64,000 bases of DNA from JBGAQP01 sp044220635 (GTDB lineage Bacteria; Pseudomonadota; Gammaproteobacteria; Burkholderiales; Usitatibacteraceae): NCBI GenBank assembly GCA_044220635.1, contig JBGAQP010000004.1, positions 1 to 64,000 on the forward strand, given 5' to 3'. The position numbers and the translations under genes were made by a program. Under the pieces are notes generated by a model. That model did no database searches, was not told the DNA's origin, and worked only from the letters and a program-made list of their open reading frames with translations. How positions within the stretch are numbered: the stretch's first letter is position 1; each line of letters starts with the position of its first letter. This document shows, piece by piece, positions 18,477 to 28,218 of the stretch.

Positions 18477-19073
18477 CTGGACAAGAGCCCGCTGGTCCTT
18501 CTCGAGCTGGTCGAGCGGCTCGGCAACCTGATGCGCACGGAGCTGCGCAAGTCGGGCACCGACGAGTCCCTACTGCCGGTGCACCTCCAGGCGCTGATCT
18601 ATCTTAGCAAGGCGAACCGCTACTCCAACACCCCGCAGGCGCTCGCCGACTATCTCGGCCTCACCAAGGGCACCGTCTCCCAGACGCTGCTCCTGCTCGA
18701 CCGCCGCGGCCTCATCGAGCGCTACCAGGACGACATCGACCGGCGCGTCGTGCGCCTGCGCCTGTCGACCGCCGGGGAGCAGTTCCTCTACGAGGCCCAG
18801 CCCACGCTCGCCTGGCAGAACGCGACCCGCAACATCAGCCCCAACCGGATCCGCAACGCCGTCTCGGCGCTGCGCGAGGCGCTCGCCACCCTCCAGGAGG
18901 ACAACGAGGGCTCGACCTTCGGCTCCTGCCCGGGCTGCACCTGGTGCCAGAAGCTCAGCCAGCGCGTCTACCGCTGCGGCCAGATGGGCGACCGGATCTC
19001 CGGGCCCGAGACCCGCAAGCTCTGCTGGATGTTCGAGGCGAAGGCGGAAGGTGAACGCGAAGGCGCGCGCTGA
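18477..19073 (+). CDS. MarR-type regulator with C-terminal cysteine cluster, probable CTG start
   Basis: A 198-residue protein if started at CTG 18477. The winged helix-turn-helix spans about residues 30-105 (NTPQALADYLGLTKGTVSQTL, then the wing DRRVVRLRLSTAG). A C-terminal region carries five cysteines in the pattern C-x2-C-x2-C-x9-C-x15-C (residues 151, 154, 157, 167, 183), suited to a metal or Fe-S site. The Shine-Dalgarno GGAGG ends six bases before CTG. The first ATG (18531) has none and would remove a helix. Ligand and targets are unknown. The palindrome in its own promoter suggests autoregulation. Confidence 0.8.
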   Translation: MDKSPLVLLELVERLGNLMRTELRKSGTDESLLPVHLQALIYLSKANRYSNTPQALADYLGLTKGTVSQTLLLLDRRGLIERYQDDIDRRVVRLRLSTAGEQFLYEAQPTLAWQNATRNISPNRIRNAVSALREALATLQEDNEGSTFGSCPGCTWCQKLSQRVYRCGQMGDRISGPETRKLCWMFEAKAEGEREGAR

Positions 19074-19094
19074 ACCGGCGCTCCGGCCGCGGGC

Positions 19095-20507
19095 CTAGGC
19101 CGGGAGCTTCGCGCGCGCGCGCCGGATCGCCTCGCGCACGGCCTCGGGCGCCGTGCCGCCGATGTGGCGCCGGGAGGCGACCGAGCCCTCCGGGGTGAGC
19201 ACGGAGCGCACGTCCTCCCCGATCAGCGGGGAGAACGCCCGCAGGCTCTCGATCGGCAGCTCGGCGAGGTCGGCACCCGCCGCTTCCGCGGCGCGCACGG
19301 CGCGGGCCACCGCCTCGTGGGCGTCGCGGAAGGCGAGGCCCTTGCGCACCAGGTAGTCGGCGAGGTCCGTGGCGGTGGCGTAGCCCTCGGCAAGCGCCGA
19401 GCGCATCCGCCCGGGATTCGGGCGCACGCCCCCGAGGAGCTCGGCGAGCAGCGCGAGCACGTCGCGCAGCGTGTCGGCGGCGTCGAAGAGCGGCTCCTTG
19501 TCCTCCTGGTTGTCCTTGTTGTAGGCGAGCGGCTGGCCCTTGACCACCGTGAGCAGCGCCACGAGCGCGCCGAAGACCCGGCCGGCCTTGCCCCGCATCA
19601 GCTCGGGAACGTCGGGGTTCTTCTTCTGGGGCATGATCGAGGAGCCCGTGCAGAAGCGGTCGGCGATCTCCACGAAGCCGAAGCGCGGGCTCATCCAGAT
19701 CACGAGCTCCTCCGCGAGGCGCGAGACGTGGGCCATGGCGATCGCCGCGGCCGCCAGGAATTCGATCGCGAAGTCCCGGTCCGAGACGGCGTCGAGCGAG
19801 TTCTCGCACACCCCCTCGAAGCCGAGCTCGCGCGCCACCGACTCCCGGTCGATCGGGAAGCCGGTGCCCGCGAGCGCCGAGGCCCCCAGCGGCAGGCGGT
19901 TCACGCGCCGGCGGCAATCGGCGAGCCGCTCGCCGTCGCGCGCGAACATCTCGTGGTAGGCCATCAGGTGGTGGCCGAAGGTCACGGGCTGGGCGACCTG
20001 CATGTGGGTGAAGCCCGGCATGAGGGTCGCGGCGTGCTCCTCCGCGAGGTCGAGGAGGCGGCGGCGCACGGCGACGAGCAGAGAGCCGAGCGCGTCGATC
20101 TCGGCGCGCAGCCACAGCCGCAGGTCCGTGGCCACCTGGTCGTTGCGGGAACGGGCGGTGTGCAGGCGCTTGCCGGCCTCGCCGACGAGCTCGGTCAGGC
20201 GGTGCTCGATGTTGAAGTGCACGTCCTCGCGCTCCACCGACCAGGGGAAGCGCCCCTCGCGGACCTCGGCGGCGATCGCCTGCATGCCGCGCTCGATCGC
20301 CTCGAGGTCCGCCGTGGCGATGATGCCGCAGCGGCGCAGCATCCGGGCATGGGCGAGCGAGCCCTGGATGTCGAACTCGGCGAGCCGCCGGTCGAAGGAC
20401 ACCGAGGCGTTGAATCGCTGGGTCAGCCGGTCGAGGGGCTCGGCGAAGCGGCCCGACCACGCCTTTCCGGCGGCGTCTCCCGGTGCCGGCTTGTCGTCGT
20501 GTTGCAT
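19095..20507 (-). CDS. argH: Argininosuccinate lyase
   Basis: A 470-residue enzyme of the fumarase/aspartase superfamily that splits argininosuccinate into arginine and fumarate. The signature GSSIMPQKKNP is present, as are the TARSRNDQVATD and GFTHMQVAQP blocks with the catalytic His. The ATG at 20507 (MQHDDKPAPG) is followed at once by the conserved WSGRFAEP. It is convergent with the MarR-type gene, 21 bases apart, and divergent from the AlgZ-type kinase gene, as argH and algZ are in Pseudomonas. Confidence 0.96.
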   Translation of the reverse strand: MQHDDKPAPGDAAGKAWSGRFAEPLDRLTQRFNASVSFDRRLAEFDIQGSLAHARMLRRCGIIATADLEAIERGMQAIAAEVREGRFPWSVEREDVHFNIEHRLTELVGEAGKRLHTARSRNDQVATDLRLWLRAEIDALGSLLVAVRRRLLDLAEEHAATLMPGFTHMQVAQPVTFGHHLMAYHEMFARDGERLADCRRRVNRLPLGASALAGTGFPIDRESVARELGFEGVCENSLDAVSDRDFAIEFLAAAAIAMAHVSRLAEELVIWMSPRFGFVEIADRFCTGSSIMPQKKNPDVPELMRGKAGRVFGALVALLTVVKGQPLAYNKDNQEDKEPLFDAADTLRDVLALLAELLGGVRPNPGRMRSALAEGYATATDLADYLVRKGLAFRDAHEAVARAVRAAEAAGADLAELPIESLRAFSPLIGEDVRSVLTPEGSVASRRHIGGTAPEAVREAIRRARAKLPA

Positions 20508-20537
20508 GGGAGCGGCCGCAATGGCGAGAATGGGTCT

Positions 20538-21554
20538 GTGGCGAGTATAAATCAAACGGGTGCGGGCATCCGGCTGCCGAACTTCTGCAATCTCGGCGTG
20601 ATGCTGCGCGCGCTCGTGCTCGTGAACCTCTTCTGCCTCGCGGCGGCGGTGCTGCGCGCCCGCGGGCTCGAGGGGCTCTGGGTCGAGTTCCTCCTCGTGG
20701 TCGTCTACGCCGAGCCCGTCCTGATCCTCTCGCTCGTGGTGCTGTGCGCGGCGCGCCGCGGGCTCCACGCCCTCGGCTACCTCGGCTCCATCGCCGCGCT
20801 CGCCGCCTTCGAGCTGGCGGTCTCCTGGGTCCTGGTCGAGGCCTTCCGGGGGCTCGCCGCCGACCGCCCGCCGATGCCCTTCGCCCAGCTCGCCTTCCTC
20901 GTGCTCTTCGTGACGGGCTGCACCCTCGCCTACTTCGACCTGCGCTCGCGGGCGCTCGCCCCGGCGGTGGCCGAGGCGCGCATCCAGGCCCTCCAGGCGC
21001 GCATCCGCCCCCACTTCCTCTTCAACAGCATCAACGCGGTGCTCTCGCTCATCCGCTCCGAGCCGCGGCGGGCCGAGCGCGTGCTCGAGGACCTCGCGGA
21101 CCTCTTCCGGGTGCTCATGGCCGACAACAGCACGCTCACGCCCATCGGCAAGGAGGTCGAGCTCGTCCGCCAGTACCTGGCGATCGAGACCCTGCGCCTC
21201 GGCGAGCGGCTGCGGGTGAGCTGGCGGACGGAGTCGATGCCCGCCGACGCCCTCGTGCCGCCCCTGGTGCTCCAGCCGCTCGTGGAGAACGCGGTCTACC
21301 ACGGCATCGAGCCGGCCCCCGCGGGCGGCGAGATCGCGGTCGAGGTGCGCAAGGAAGACGGGCGGCTCGTCATGGTCCTCACGAATCCCTACGGGGGCGA
21401 GGGCCGCCACCCCCCGGGCAACCGCATGGCGATCGCCAACATCCGCGAGCGCCTGCAGCTGCACTTCGACGCCGAGGCGAGCATGAACTCCGAGGTCGTC
21501 GACGGCCGCTACCGGGTCACCATCCGCATGCCCTACATCACGGCCCCCGCATGA
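20538..21554 (+). CDS. algZ: AlgZ/LytS-type sensor histidine kinase
   Basis: A 338-residue inner-membrane kinase with about four hydrophobic helices in the first 125 residues. The His_kinase motif RPHFLFNSINAVLSLIR follows, then an ATPase domain with LVPPLVLQPLVENAVYHG. The GTG at 20538 keeps the conserved N-terminal LPNFCNLGVMLRAL. The only ATG candidate (20601) would remove it. A TATAAA-like box sits just after the GTG, so the promoter assignment is uncertain. The stop overlaps the regulator start as ATGA. In Pseudomonas AlgZ/FimS works with AlgR in pili and alginate control. The signal here is unknown. Confidence 0.87.
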   Translation: MASINQTGAGIRLPNFCNLGVMLRALVLVNLFCLAAAVLRARGLEGLWVEFLLVVVYAEPVLILSLVVLCAARRGLHALGYLGSIAALAAFELAVSWVLVEAFRGLAADRPPMPFAQLAFLVLFVTGCTLAYFDLRSRALAPAVAEARIQALQARIRPHFLFNSINAVLSLIRSEPRRAERVLEDLADLFRVLMADNSTLTPIGKEVELVRQYLAIETLRLGERLRVSWRTESMPADALVPPLVLQPLVENAVYHGIEPAPAGGEIAVEVRKEDGRLVMVLTNPYGGEGRHPPGNRMAIANIRERLQLHFDAEASMNSEVVDGRYRVTIRMPYITAPA

Positions 21555-22306
21555 CGCTCGCCACGCCCGACGCCGCGCGCGTGCTCATCGCCGACGACGA
21601 GGCCCCGGCGCGCTCGCGGCTTCGCGACCTGCTCGACGAATGCCGCGAGAGCTTCCCGCTCACGATCGTCGACGAGGCGCGCACCGGCAAGGAGGCCCTC
21701 GAGATCGCCGGGCGCGAGAAGGTCGACATCGCGCTGCTCGACATCCGCATGCCCGAGATGGACGGCATCGAGGCCGCGCGCCACCTCGCGGGCCTCGCCG
21801 AGCCCCCCGCGATCATCTTCACGACGGCCTTCGACGCCTACGCGATCAAGGCCTTCGAGGTGAACGCGATCGACTACCTCCTCAAGCCCATCCGCCAGGA
21901 AAGGCTCCTCGCCGCGCTCCGGAAGGCCCGGGCGCCGGTGCCGCGCGAAGCGCTCGAGCGCGCCGCCAACCAGCCTCGGCGGCACCTGTCGGTCCACGAG
22001 CGCGGCCGCATCCACCTCGTCCCCGTGGGCGAGATCCTCTACCTGCGCGCGGAGCTCAAGTACGTGACCGTGCGCACCGCCGAGCGCGAGTTCCTGGTGG
22101 AGGAATCGCTCACCCGGCTCGAGGAGGAGTTCGGCGAGGCGTTCGTGCGCATCCACCGCAACTGCCTGGTCGCGCGCGCGGCGATCGCGGGCTTCGAGAG
22201 GAACGCCGACGAGAGCGAGTCGGGGTGGGTCGCGGTCGTCAGGCCCACGGGCGAGCGCCTGTCGGTGAGCCGCCGGCAGCAGCAGGTCGTGAAGGAGTTC
22301 CGCTAG
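21551..22306 (+). CDS. algR: AlgR-type LytTR response regulator
   Basis: A 251-residue response regulator. The receiver domain (about residues 10-125) has the acidic pocket ADDE, the phospho-acceptor in LLDIRMPEMDG and the switch Lys in LLKPI. A LytTR DNA-binding domain follows (about residues 145-250), with HLSVHERGRIHLVPVGEI and the FVRIHRNCLV strand. It overlaps its kinase gene by four bases. LytTR regulators bind direct repeats. The LysR gene converges with its 3' end. Confidence 0.9.
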   Translation: MTLATPDAARVLIADDEAPARSRLRDLLDECRESFPLTIVDEARTGKEALEIAGREKVDIALLDIRMPEMDGIEAARHLAGLAEPPAIIFTTAFDAYAIKAFEVNAIDYLLKPIRQERLLAALRKARAPVPREALERAANQPRRHLSVHERGRIHLVPVGEILYLRAELKYVTVRTAEREFLVEESLTRLEEEFGEAFVRIHRNCLVARAAIAGFERNADESESGWVAVVRPTGERLSVSRRQQQVVKEFR

Positions 22307-22318
22307 GGCCCGCGGGCC

Positions 22319-23221
22319 CTATTCCCAGTAGGGCGGGTCGCCGAAGACGCGCTTCAGGAAGTCGATGAAGAGCTTCACCTTCGCGGGCAGCAGCCGCCGC
22401 TCGGGATACACCGCGTAGATGTTGTTGCCGGGGAAGGCGAACTCGTCGAGGACCGAGACGAGGCGGCCGCGCTTGACCTCCTCGCTCACCTCCCAGGCGC
22501 TGCGCCAGGCGAGGCCCTCGCCCGCGATCGCCCAGCGCGTGAGCACCTCGCCGTCGTTGCACTGCAGGCTCCCCGAGACCTTCACCGCGACGGGCTTGCC
22601 GTGGTCCTGGAAGCTCCAGGAGTCCGCCGTCCCGTCCTCGGTGCTCGTGACCAGGCAGTTGTGCCGCGCGAGGTCGGCGAGCGCCCGGGGCTTGCCGGCG
22701 CGCTTGAAGTACGCGGGCGAGCCGCACACGACACGGTGGTTGCGCGCGAGCTTCGCCGCGATGAGGTCCGCGCTCTTGAGGTCGGCGATGCGGATCGCGA
22801 GGTCGAAGCGCTCGTTCTTCAGGTCGACGAGCCGCTCGGAAAGGTGCAAGGTGATCGCGAGGTTGGGATGCTCGGCGACGAAGGCCGGCAGGTGGGGCGC
22901 GATGTGGCGCCGCCCGAAGGAGGTGGGAGCGGTGACGATGAGGCGCCCCGAGGCGCTCCTCGCGCCCACGCTCAGGGCATCCTCGGCGGCGCGCAGGTCG
23001 GCGAGCAGCCGGTGGGTATCCTCGTAGAAGGTGGCGCCTTCGGGGGTGAGGGTCACCTTGCGGGTCGAGCGCTTGAAAAGCTTGACCCCGAGGCGGTCCT
23101 CGAGCTGGTCGATCCTGCGGCCCACCATTGCCGGCGTGATGCCCTCCTCGCGGGCGGCGGCCGAAAGGCTTCCGCGCTGCGCGACCTCGACGAAGGTGGT
23201 GAGCTCCTTGAACCGGTCCAT
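22319..23221 (-). CDS. LysR-type transcriptional regulator divergent from aceB
   Basis: A 300-residue LysR regulator. The winged helix-turn-helix occupies residues 1-60 (FVEVAQRGSLSAAAREEGITPAMVGRRIDQLE). The effector domain (about 90-295) resembles the CrgA-like subgroup, starting SGRLIVTAPTSFGRRHI. It is transcribed away from aceB across a 108-base AT-rich gap, the usual layout for a LysR protein controlling its neighbour. I infer control of malate synthase. The effector is unknown. Confidence 0.88.
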   Translation of the reverse strand: MDRFKELTTFVEVAQRGSLSAAAREEGITPAMVGRRIDQLEDRLGVKLFKRSTRKVTLTPEGATFYEDTHRLLADLRAAEDALSVGARSASGRLIVTAPTSFGRRHIAPHLPAFVAEHPNLAITLHLSERLVDLKNERFDLAIRIADLKSADLIAAKLARNHRVVCGSPAYFKRAGKPRALADLARHNCLVTSTEDGTADSWSFQDHGKPVAVKVSGSLQCNDGEVLTRWAIAGEGLAWRSAWEVSEEVKRGRLVSVLDEFAFPGNNIYAVYPERRLLPAKVKLFIDFLKRVFGDPPYWE

Positions 23222-23329
23222 TCGGGACTGTAAGTAAAAGACGCTATGTCGACGGGGGGTATTAATGCTATTCCAGTTACATAATAGACTGCAAGCCGTC
23301 CCGTTTTCCCGCTTCCTTCCCGGATCCCG
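23222..23329. promoter_or_regulatory. Divergent LysR-aceB control region
   Basis: A 108-base gap that is markedly more AT-rich than the flanking genes. It holds a CATAAT-like -10 for aceB near 23279-23284 and several T-N11-A arrangements that could be LysR boxes. No single site stands out enough to name. Confidence 0.5.
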
Positions 23330-24967
<1,638 letters not shown>

Positions 24968-25187
24968 CACCCGGGCGCGGGTCCCCGGCCGGGCGCCGCG
25001 GGCTTGCGCCCCGGGGTCCCGGCCGCTTTGTGCGGCGGCGCACGCCGCGCCTGCCGGAAATGCGGCGCGGGGCCGGCCGCATATTCCCGTTTACGGACGG
25101 GCGGCTCCGGGCGCAATCTGCACTCTCGCTCCAGGGTGCCGGGTCCGCGGCGCCGCCGCGCGCGCTCCGGGGCGAAGGGGGGCCGCC
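24968..25187. other. Intergenic region after aceB
   Basis: About 220 very GC-rich bases. Short inverted repeats such as CCCGGGCGCGGGTCCCCGG occur, but none has the T run of an intrinsic terminator. No gene is supported here. Confidence 0.4.
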
Positions 25188-25379
25188 ATGACCGCCGCCG
25201 ATATCGCCGAATTCTTCTTCGTGGGTGCGGGAATGCTGCCGGGATTCCTCGTCTTCGCGGGCGACCCGGGGCTCGCCATCCTCGCGCTCGTGGCGCTGAT
25301 GTGCGCGGGCTGCCTCGCCGCGATGGCCGACCCCGGCGCCCCCTTCCGCACGACGGAACGACAGGACCCGCCTCGCTGA
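25188..25379 (+). CDS. Small hypothetical membrane protein
   Basis: A 63-residue frame. It has one or two hydrophobic stretches (about residues 8-25 and 28-46, the latter LAILALVALMCAGCLAAM) and a short polar tail ending TTERQDPPR. A purine-rich sequence (GAAGGGGGG) lies about ten bases before the ATG. I recognise no family. It is convergent with the DUF4124 gene. Its hydrophobic layout and Shine-Dalgarno make it plausible, but high GC also favours chance frames. Confidence 0.4.
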   Translation: MTAADIAEFFFVGAGMLPGFLVFAGDPGLAILALVALMCAGCLAAMADPGAPFRTTERQDPPR

Positions 25380-25401
25380 GTGTCTTCGGGCGGCAGGCCC
25401 G

Positions 25402-25884
25402 CTACCGGCTCGGCTGCGCCGGGACGGCGCGAGGCTGGGGCCGGGGCGGTGCCGGATGCCGCGGCGGCTGGGGCCCCGGACGGGGATAGGGATAGCCCCA
25501 CCAGGCGGGCCATCCGGAGACCACCGGCGGGTCGCGCGCCTCTTCCCGCGCGCGGGCTTCGCGTTCGCGTTGCTCGTCCTGGCGCTGCCTCTCCTCGCGC
25601 CGGCGGGCCTCCTCGGCCTCGCGCGCCGCCCTCTCGTCCAGGCGCTTCGACGCTTCTTCCCCCTGCTTGAGCACGCGCTCGCGCTGCGCGGGATCGTAAT
25701 CGGGATTCGCCGGGCTCGCGTCCACCTTGCTCTCGGCGCTCGCCTTCGGGCACGGCGTCTGCTGGTAGGTGACGCGCCCGTCGGGAGCGACGCACTTGTA
25801 GAACTCCTGCGCCTGCGCGGGCGCGGCGGCGAGCGCGAGGGCCGCGCCGAGGGCCGCGCCGAGGGCCGCGCGCAGCGCGCTCAT
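25402..25884 (-). CDS. Exported DUF4124 protein with charged coiled-coil and Pro-rich tail
   Basis: A 160-residue protein. A signal peptide (about residues 1-26, ending APAQA) precedes a DUF4124 domain (EFYKCVAPDGRVTYQQTPCP) with two cysteines. A strongly charged Glu/Arg helix covers about residues 60-120, and an aromatic/Pro-rich tail follows (WPAWWGYPYPRPGPQPP). The ATG at 25884 overlaps the stop of the upstream zinc-ribbon gene as ATGA, which fixes this start over a longer in-frame one. Function unknown. Confidence 0.78.
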   Translation of the reverse strand: MSALRAALGAALGAALALAAAPAQAQEFYKCVAPDGRVTYQQTPCPKASAESKVDASPANPDYDPAQRERVLKQGEEASKRLDERAAREAEEARRREERQRQDEQREREARAREEARDPPVVSGWPAWWGYPYPRPGPQPPRHPAPPRPQPRAVPAQPSR

Positions 25885-26303
25885 TCCGGCATCCGCCACG
25901 CGGTTCCGCACTTACGGCACTGCACGCGCAGCCACGCGACCTCGAGCGGCGCGACCGCGGTCGCGGTGGGGCCGGGGACGGCGTCCACGCCCGAGCTGAG
26001 GATCTGGAAGCGCGCGTAGCTGTTGCAGGAGGGACAGTTCGAGCGCTGGCCGTAGCGCTCGGCGCGCTCGATCACGCGGATGTAGCGTTTCCACGAAAGC
26101 CAGCCGACGGCGATGGCGAGGAACACCAGGCCGAGCAGCAGGGCCGGCCTCGGGCCGAACTCGTGGAGGTTGACCGCTTCCAGGCTCGAGGCGACCACGA
26201 TCCCGCACAGGAAGCAGGTCGTGAGCGCGAGATGGCTGTCGATGAGCTGGCGCTCGTACCACTTGCGGAAGCCCAGGCGGCGGATGCTCGTGACCGGTTC
26301 CAT
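25881..26303 (-). CDS. Two-helix membrane protein with C-terminal zinc ribbon
   Basis: A 140-residue protein of no family I can name. Two hydrophobic helices (about residues 28-45 and 55-73) are followed by a cytoplasmic-looking domain with CPSC and CRKC pairs about 40 residues apart, the spacing of a zinc ribbon. The C-terminus is CGTAWRMPE. It overlaps the downstream DUF4124 gene by four bases and starts 44 bases after lipA, so it may be the tail of the long cell-wall operon. Confidence 0.75.
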   Translation of the reverse strand: MEPVTSIRRLGFRKWYERQLIDSHLALTTCFLCGIVVASSLEAVNLHEFGPRPALLLGLVFLAIAVGWLSWKRYIRVIERAERYGQRSNCPSCNSYARFQILSSGVDAVPGPTATAVAPLEVAWLRVQCRKCGTAWRMPE

Positions 26304-26347
26304 GCAACGAGGATACTCGCGCCGGCCGCCTGTGGATGCACCGGAGC

Positions 26348-27301
26348 CTAGGCGACGCCGGCTTCCCGCGCCTGCCGGTCGGCGTGGTAGCTCGAGCGCA
26401 CCATCGGGCCGCAGGCCGCGTGGGTGAAGCCCAGGGCCGCGGCCTCGCGCTCGAACCGGCCGAACGCGTCGGGATGGACGAAGCGCGCGACCGGCAGGTG
26501 GTGCCGCGAGGGCTGGAGGTACTGGCCGATCGTGAGCATGTCCACGCCGCTCGCGCGCAGGTCGCGCATCACCGCGACGATCTCCTCGTCGGTCTCGCCC
26601 AGGCCCACCATGAGGCCCGACTTGGTGGGGATCCGCGGGTGGGCGGCCTTGAAGTCCGCGAGCAGCCGCAGCGAGTGCGCGTAGTCCGAGCCCGGGCGCG
26701 CCTGCCGGTAGAGGCGCGGCACGGTCTCCAGGTTGTGGTTCATGACGTCGGGCGGGGCGGCGGCGAGGATCGCGAGCGCCCGGTCGAGGCGGCCGCGGAA
26801 GTCGGGCGTGAGGATCTCGATCCTCGTGGCGGGGGAGAGGGAGCGCACCGCGCGGATGCAATCGACGAAATGCGCCGCGCCGCCGTCGCGCAGGTCGTCG
26901 CGGTCCACGCTCGTGACCACGACGTAGCGCAGCCGGAGCGCGGCGATCGTCTCGGCGAGGTGGCGCGGCTCCTCGGCGTCGAGCGGCAGCGGCCGGCCGT
27001 GGGCCACGTCGCAGAACGGGCAGCGGCGGGTGCACAGGTCCCCCATGACCATGAAGGTCGCCGTGCCGTGGCCGAAGCACTCGCCGATGTTCGGGCAGGA
27101 GGCCTCCTCGCAGACCGTGTGCAGCTTCGCCTCGCGCAGGATCCTCTTGATCTCGCCGAAGCGCTCGCCGCCGCCGGCGCGCGCGCGGATCCACTCGGGC
27201 TTCCGGAGCGGCTCCGAGGCGACGACCTTGATCGGGATGCGGTCGGTCTTCAGCGCGCGCTTGCGCTGGAGCTTCGCGTCCGGGGAGGGGGTGTCGGGCA
27301 T
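26348..27301 (-). CDS. lipA: Lipoyl synthase
   Basis: A 317-residue radical SAM enzyme that inserts two sulfurs into protein-bound octanoyl groups. It has the auxiliary cluster motif C-x4-C-x5-C (CEEASCPNIGEC) and the radical SAM motif CTRRCPFC. A third block, VRSSYHAD, carries the RSSY signature serine. It lies 15 bases after lipB, the usual lipB-lipA order. Lipoate is needed for pyruvate and 2-oxoglutarate dehydrogenases and for glycine cleavage. Confidence 0.97.
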   Translation of the reverse strand: MPDTPSPDAKLQRKRALKTDRIPIKVVASEPLRKPEWIRARAGGGERFGEIKRILREAKLHTVCEEASCPNIGECFGHGTATFMVMGDLCTRRCPFCDVAHGRPLPLDAEEPRHLAETIAALRLRYVVVTSVDRDDLRDGGAAHFVDCIRAVRSLSPATRIEILTPDFRGRLDRALAILAAAPPDVMNHNLETVPRLYRQARPGSDYAHSLRLLADFKAAHPRIPTKSGLMVGLGETDEEIVAVMRDLRASGVDMLTIGQYLQPSRHHLPVARFVHPDAFGRFEREAAALGFTHAACGPMVRSSYHADRQAREAGVA

Positions 27302-27316
27302 CGCTTCGGGGCGCGC

Positions 27317-27934
27317 CTAGCGTGGCGGGAATTGAGCGGCCAGCGCGGCGCCGAGGCGCTGCTGGACCGCGTCCAGCGTATCACGGACCCCGTGGTCGGC
27401 GAGCCGCGTGGCGGCGAGCCCCCGGTAGCCGCAGGGATCGATGCGCGCGAAGGGCGCGAGGTCCACGTGCGCGTTGAGCGCGAGGCCGTGATAGCAGCAG
27501 CCGCGCGCGACGCGCAGGCCCACGGCGGCGATCTTCGCCTCGCCCACGTACACGCCGGGCATCCCCGGCCGGCGCGCGCCCTCGATGCCGTAGCCCGCGA
27601 GCACGACGAGGGCCGCTTCCTCGAGGCGGCGCACGAGCTCCTTCACGCCGATCCCGAGGCGGCGCAGGTCGAGCAGCGCGTAGGCGAGCGCCTGCCCCGG
27701 CCCGTGGTAGGTCACCTGCCCGCCCCGGTCGACGCGGACCACGGGGATGTCGCCCGCGGCGAGCACGTGTTCCGGGCGGCCCGCGAGGCCGAGGGTGAAG
27801 ACCGCCGGGTGCTCGAGGAGCCAGATCTCGTCGGGCGTGTGGGCGGCGCGCGCGGCCGTGAACGCCTGCATGGCGCGCCAGGTCGGCTCGTAGGGCACGA
27901 GCCCGAGCGCGCGCAGGACCGGGGCCGCGTTCAC
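27317..27934 (-). CDS. lipB: Octanoyl-ACP:protein octanoyltransferase
   Basis: A 205-residue enzyme that moves octanoate from acyl carrier protein to lipoyl domains, the step before LipA. It shows DRGGQVTYHGPGQ, the catalytic lysine region GEAKIAAVGLRV and the CYHGLALN block. Position 150 has CCYHG where many LipB proteins have TYHG. The catalytic Cys lies in IDPCGYRG. A GTG start at 27934 overlaps the DUF493 stop as GTGA. The long in-frame extension upstream was rejected. Confidence 0.95.
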   Translation of the reverse strand: MNAAPVLRALGLVPYEPTWRAMQAFTAARAAHTPDEIWLLEHPAVFTLGLAGRPEHVLAAGDIPVVRVDRGGQVTYHGPGQALAYALLDLRRLGIGVKELVRRLEEAALVVLAGYGIEGARRPGMPGVYVGEAKIAAVGLRVARGCCYHGLALNAHVDLAPFARIDPCGYRGLAATRLADHGVRDTLDAVQQRLGAALAAQFPPR

Positions 27935-28212
27935 AGCACCATCATCACCATCGGGTGGCTCGAGAGCTCCGAGTACAGCCGGTCGAGCTGCTCGCGCGAG
28001 CGGGCGTTGATGGTGACGGTGAGCGAAAGGTAGCGCGCGTTCTTCGAGGAGCGCATCTCGATGGACTCGGGACGGAAGTCCGGGGCGTGGCGCAGCACCA
28101 CCTCCGAGACCGCCTGCGCGAAGCCGTCCTCGCGCCGGCCCATCACCTTGATGGGGAAGGAACACGGGAAGGTGAGGAGCGATGGCGCGCCCCCGCCGCC
28201 GGCGGGATCCAT
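27931..28212 (-). CDS. DUF493 (YbeD-like) protein
   Basis: A 93-residue small cytoplasmic protein with the ferredoxin-like fold of YbeD. Conserved stretches are LLTFPCSFPIKVMG near the start and SLTVTINARSREQLDRLYSEL near the end. Proposed to be regulatory, but its role is not established. It is placed next to lipB as in E. coli and overlaps it by four bases. The start at 28212 may be slightly long because the first ten residues are Gly-rich. Confidence 0.88.
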   Translation of the reverse strand: MDPAGGGGAPSLLTFPCSFPIKVMGRREDGFAQAVSEVVLRHAPDFRPESIEMRSSKNARYLSLTVTINARSREQLDRLYSELSSHPMVMMVL

Positions 28213-28218
28213 GGCGCC

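Noticed and set aside
25004..25670. Several overlapping plus-strand frames between aceB and the DUF4124 gene
   Set aside because: Arg/Gly/Pro-rich, mutually overlapping and without ribosome sites. Only the 63-residue frame at 25188 was kept.
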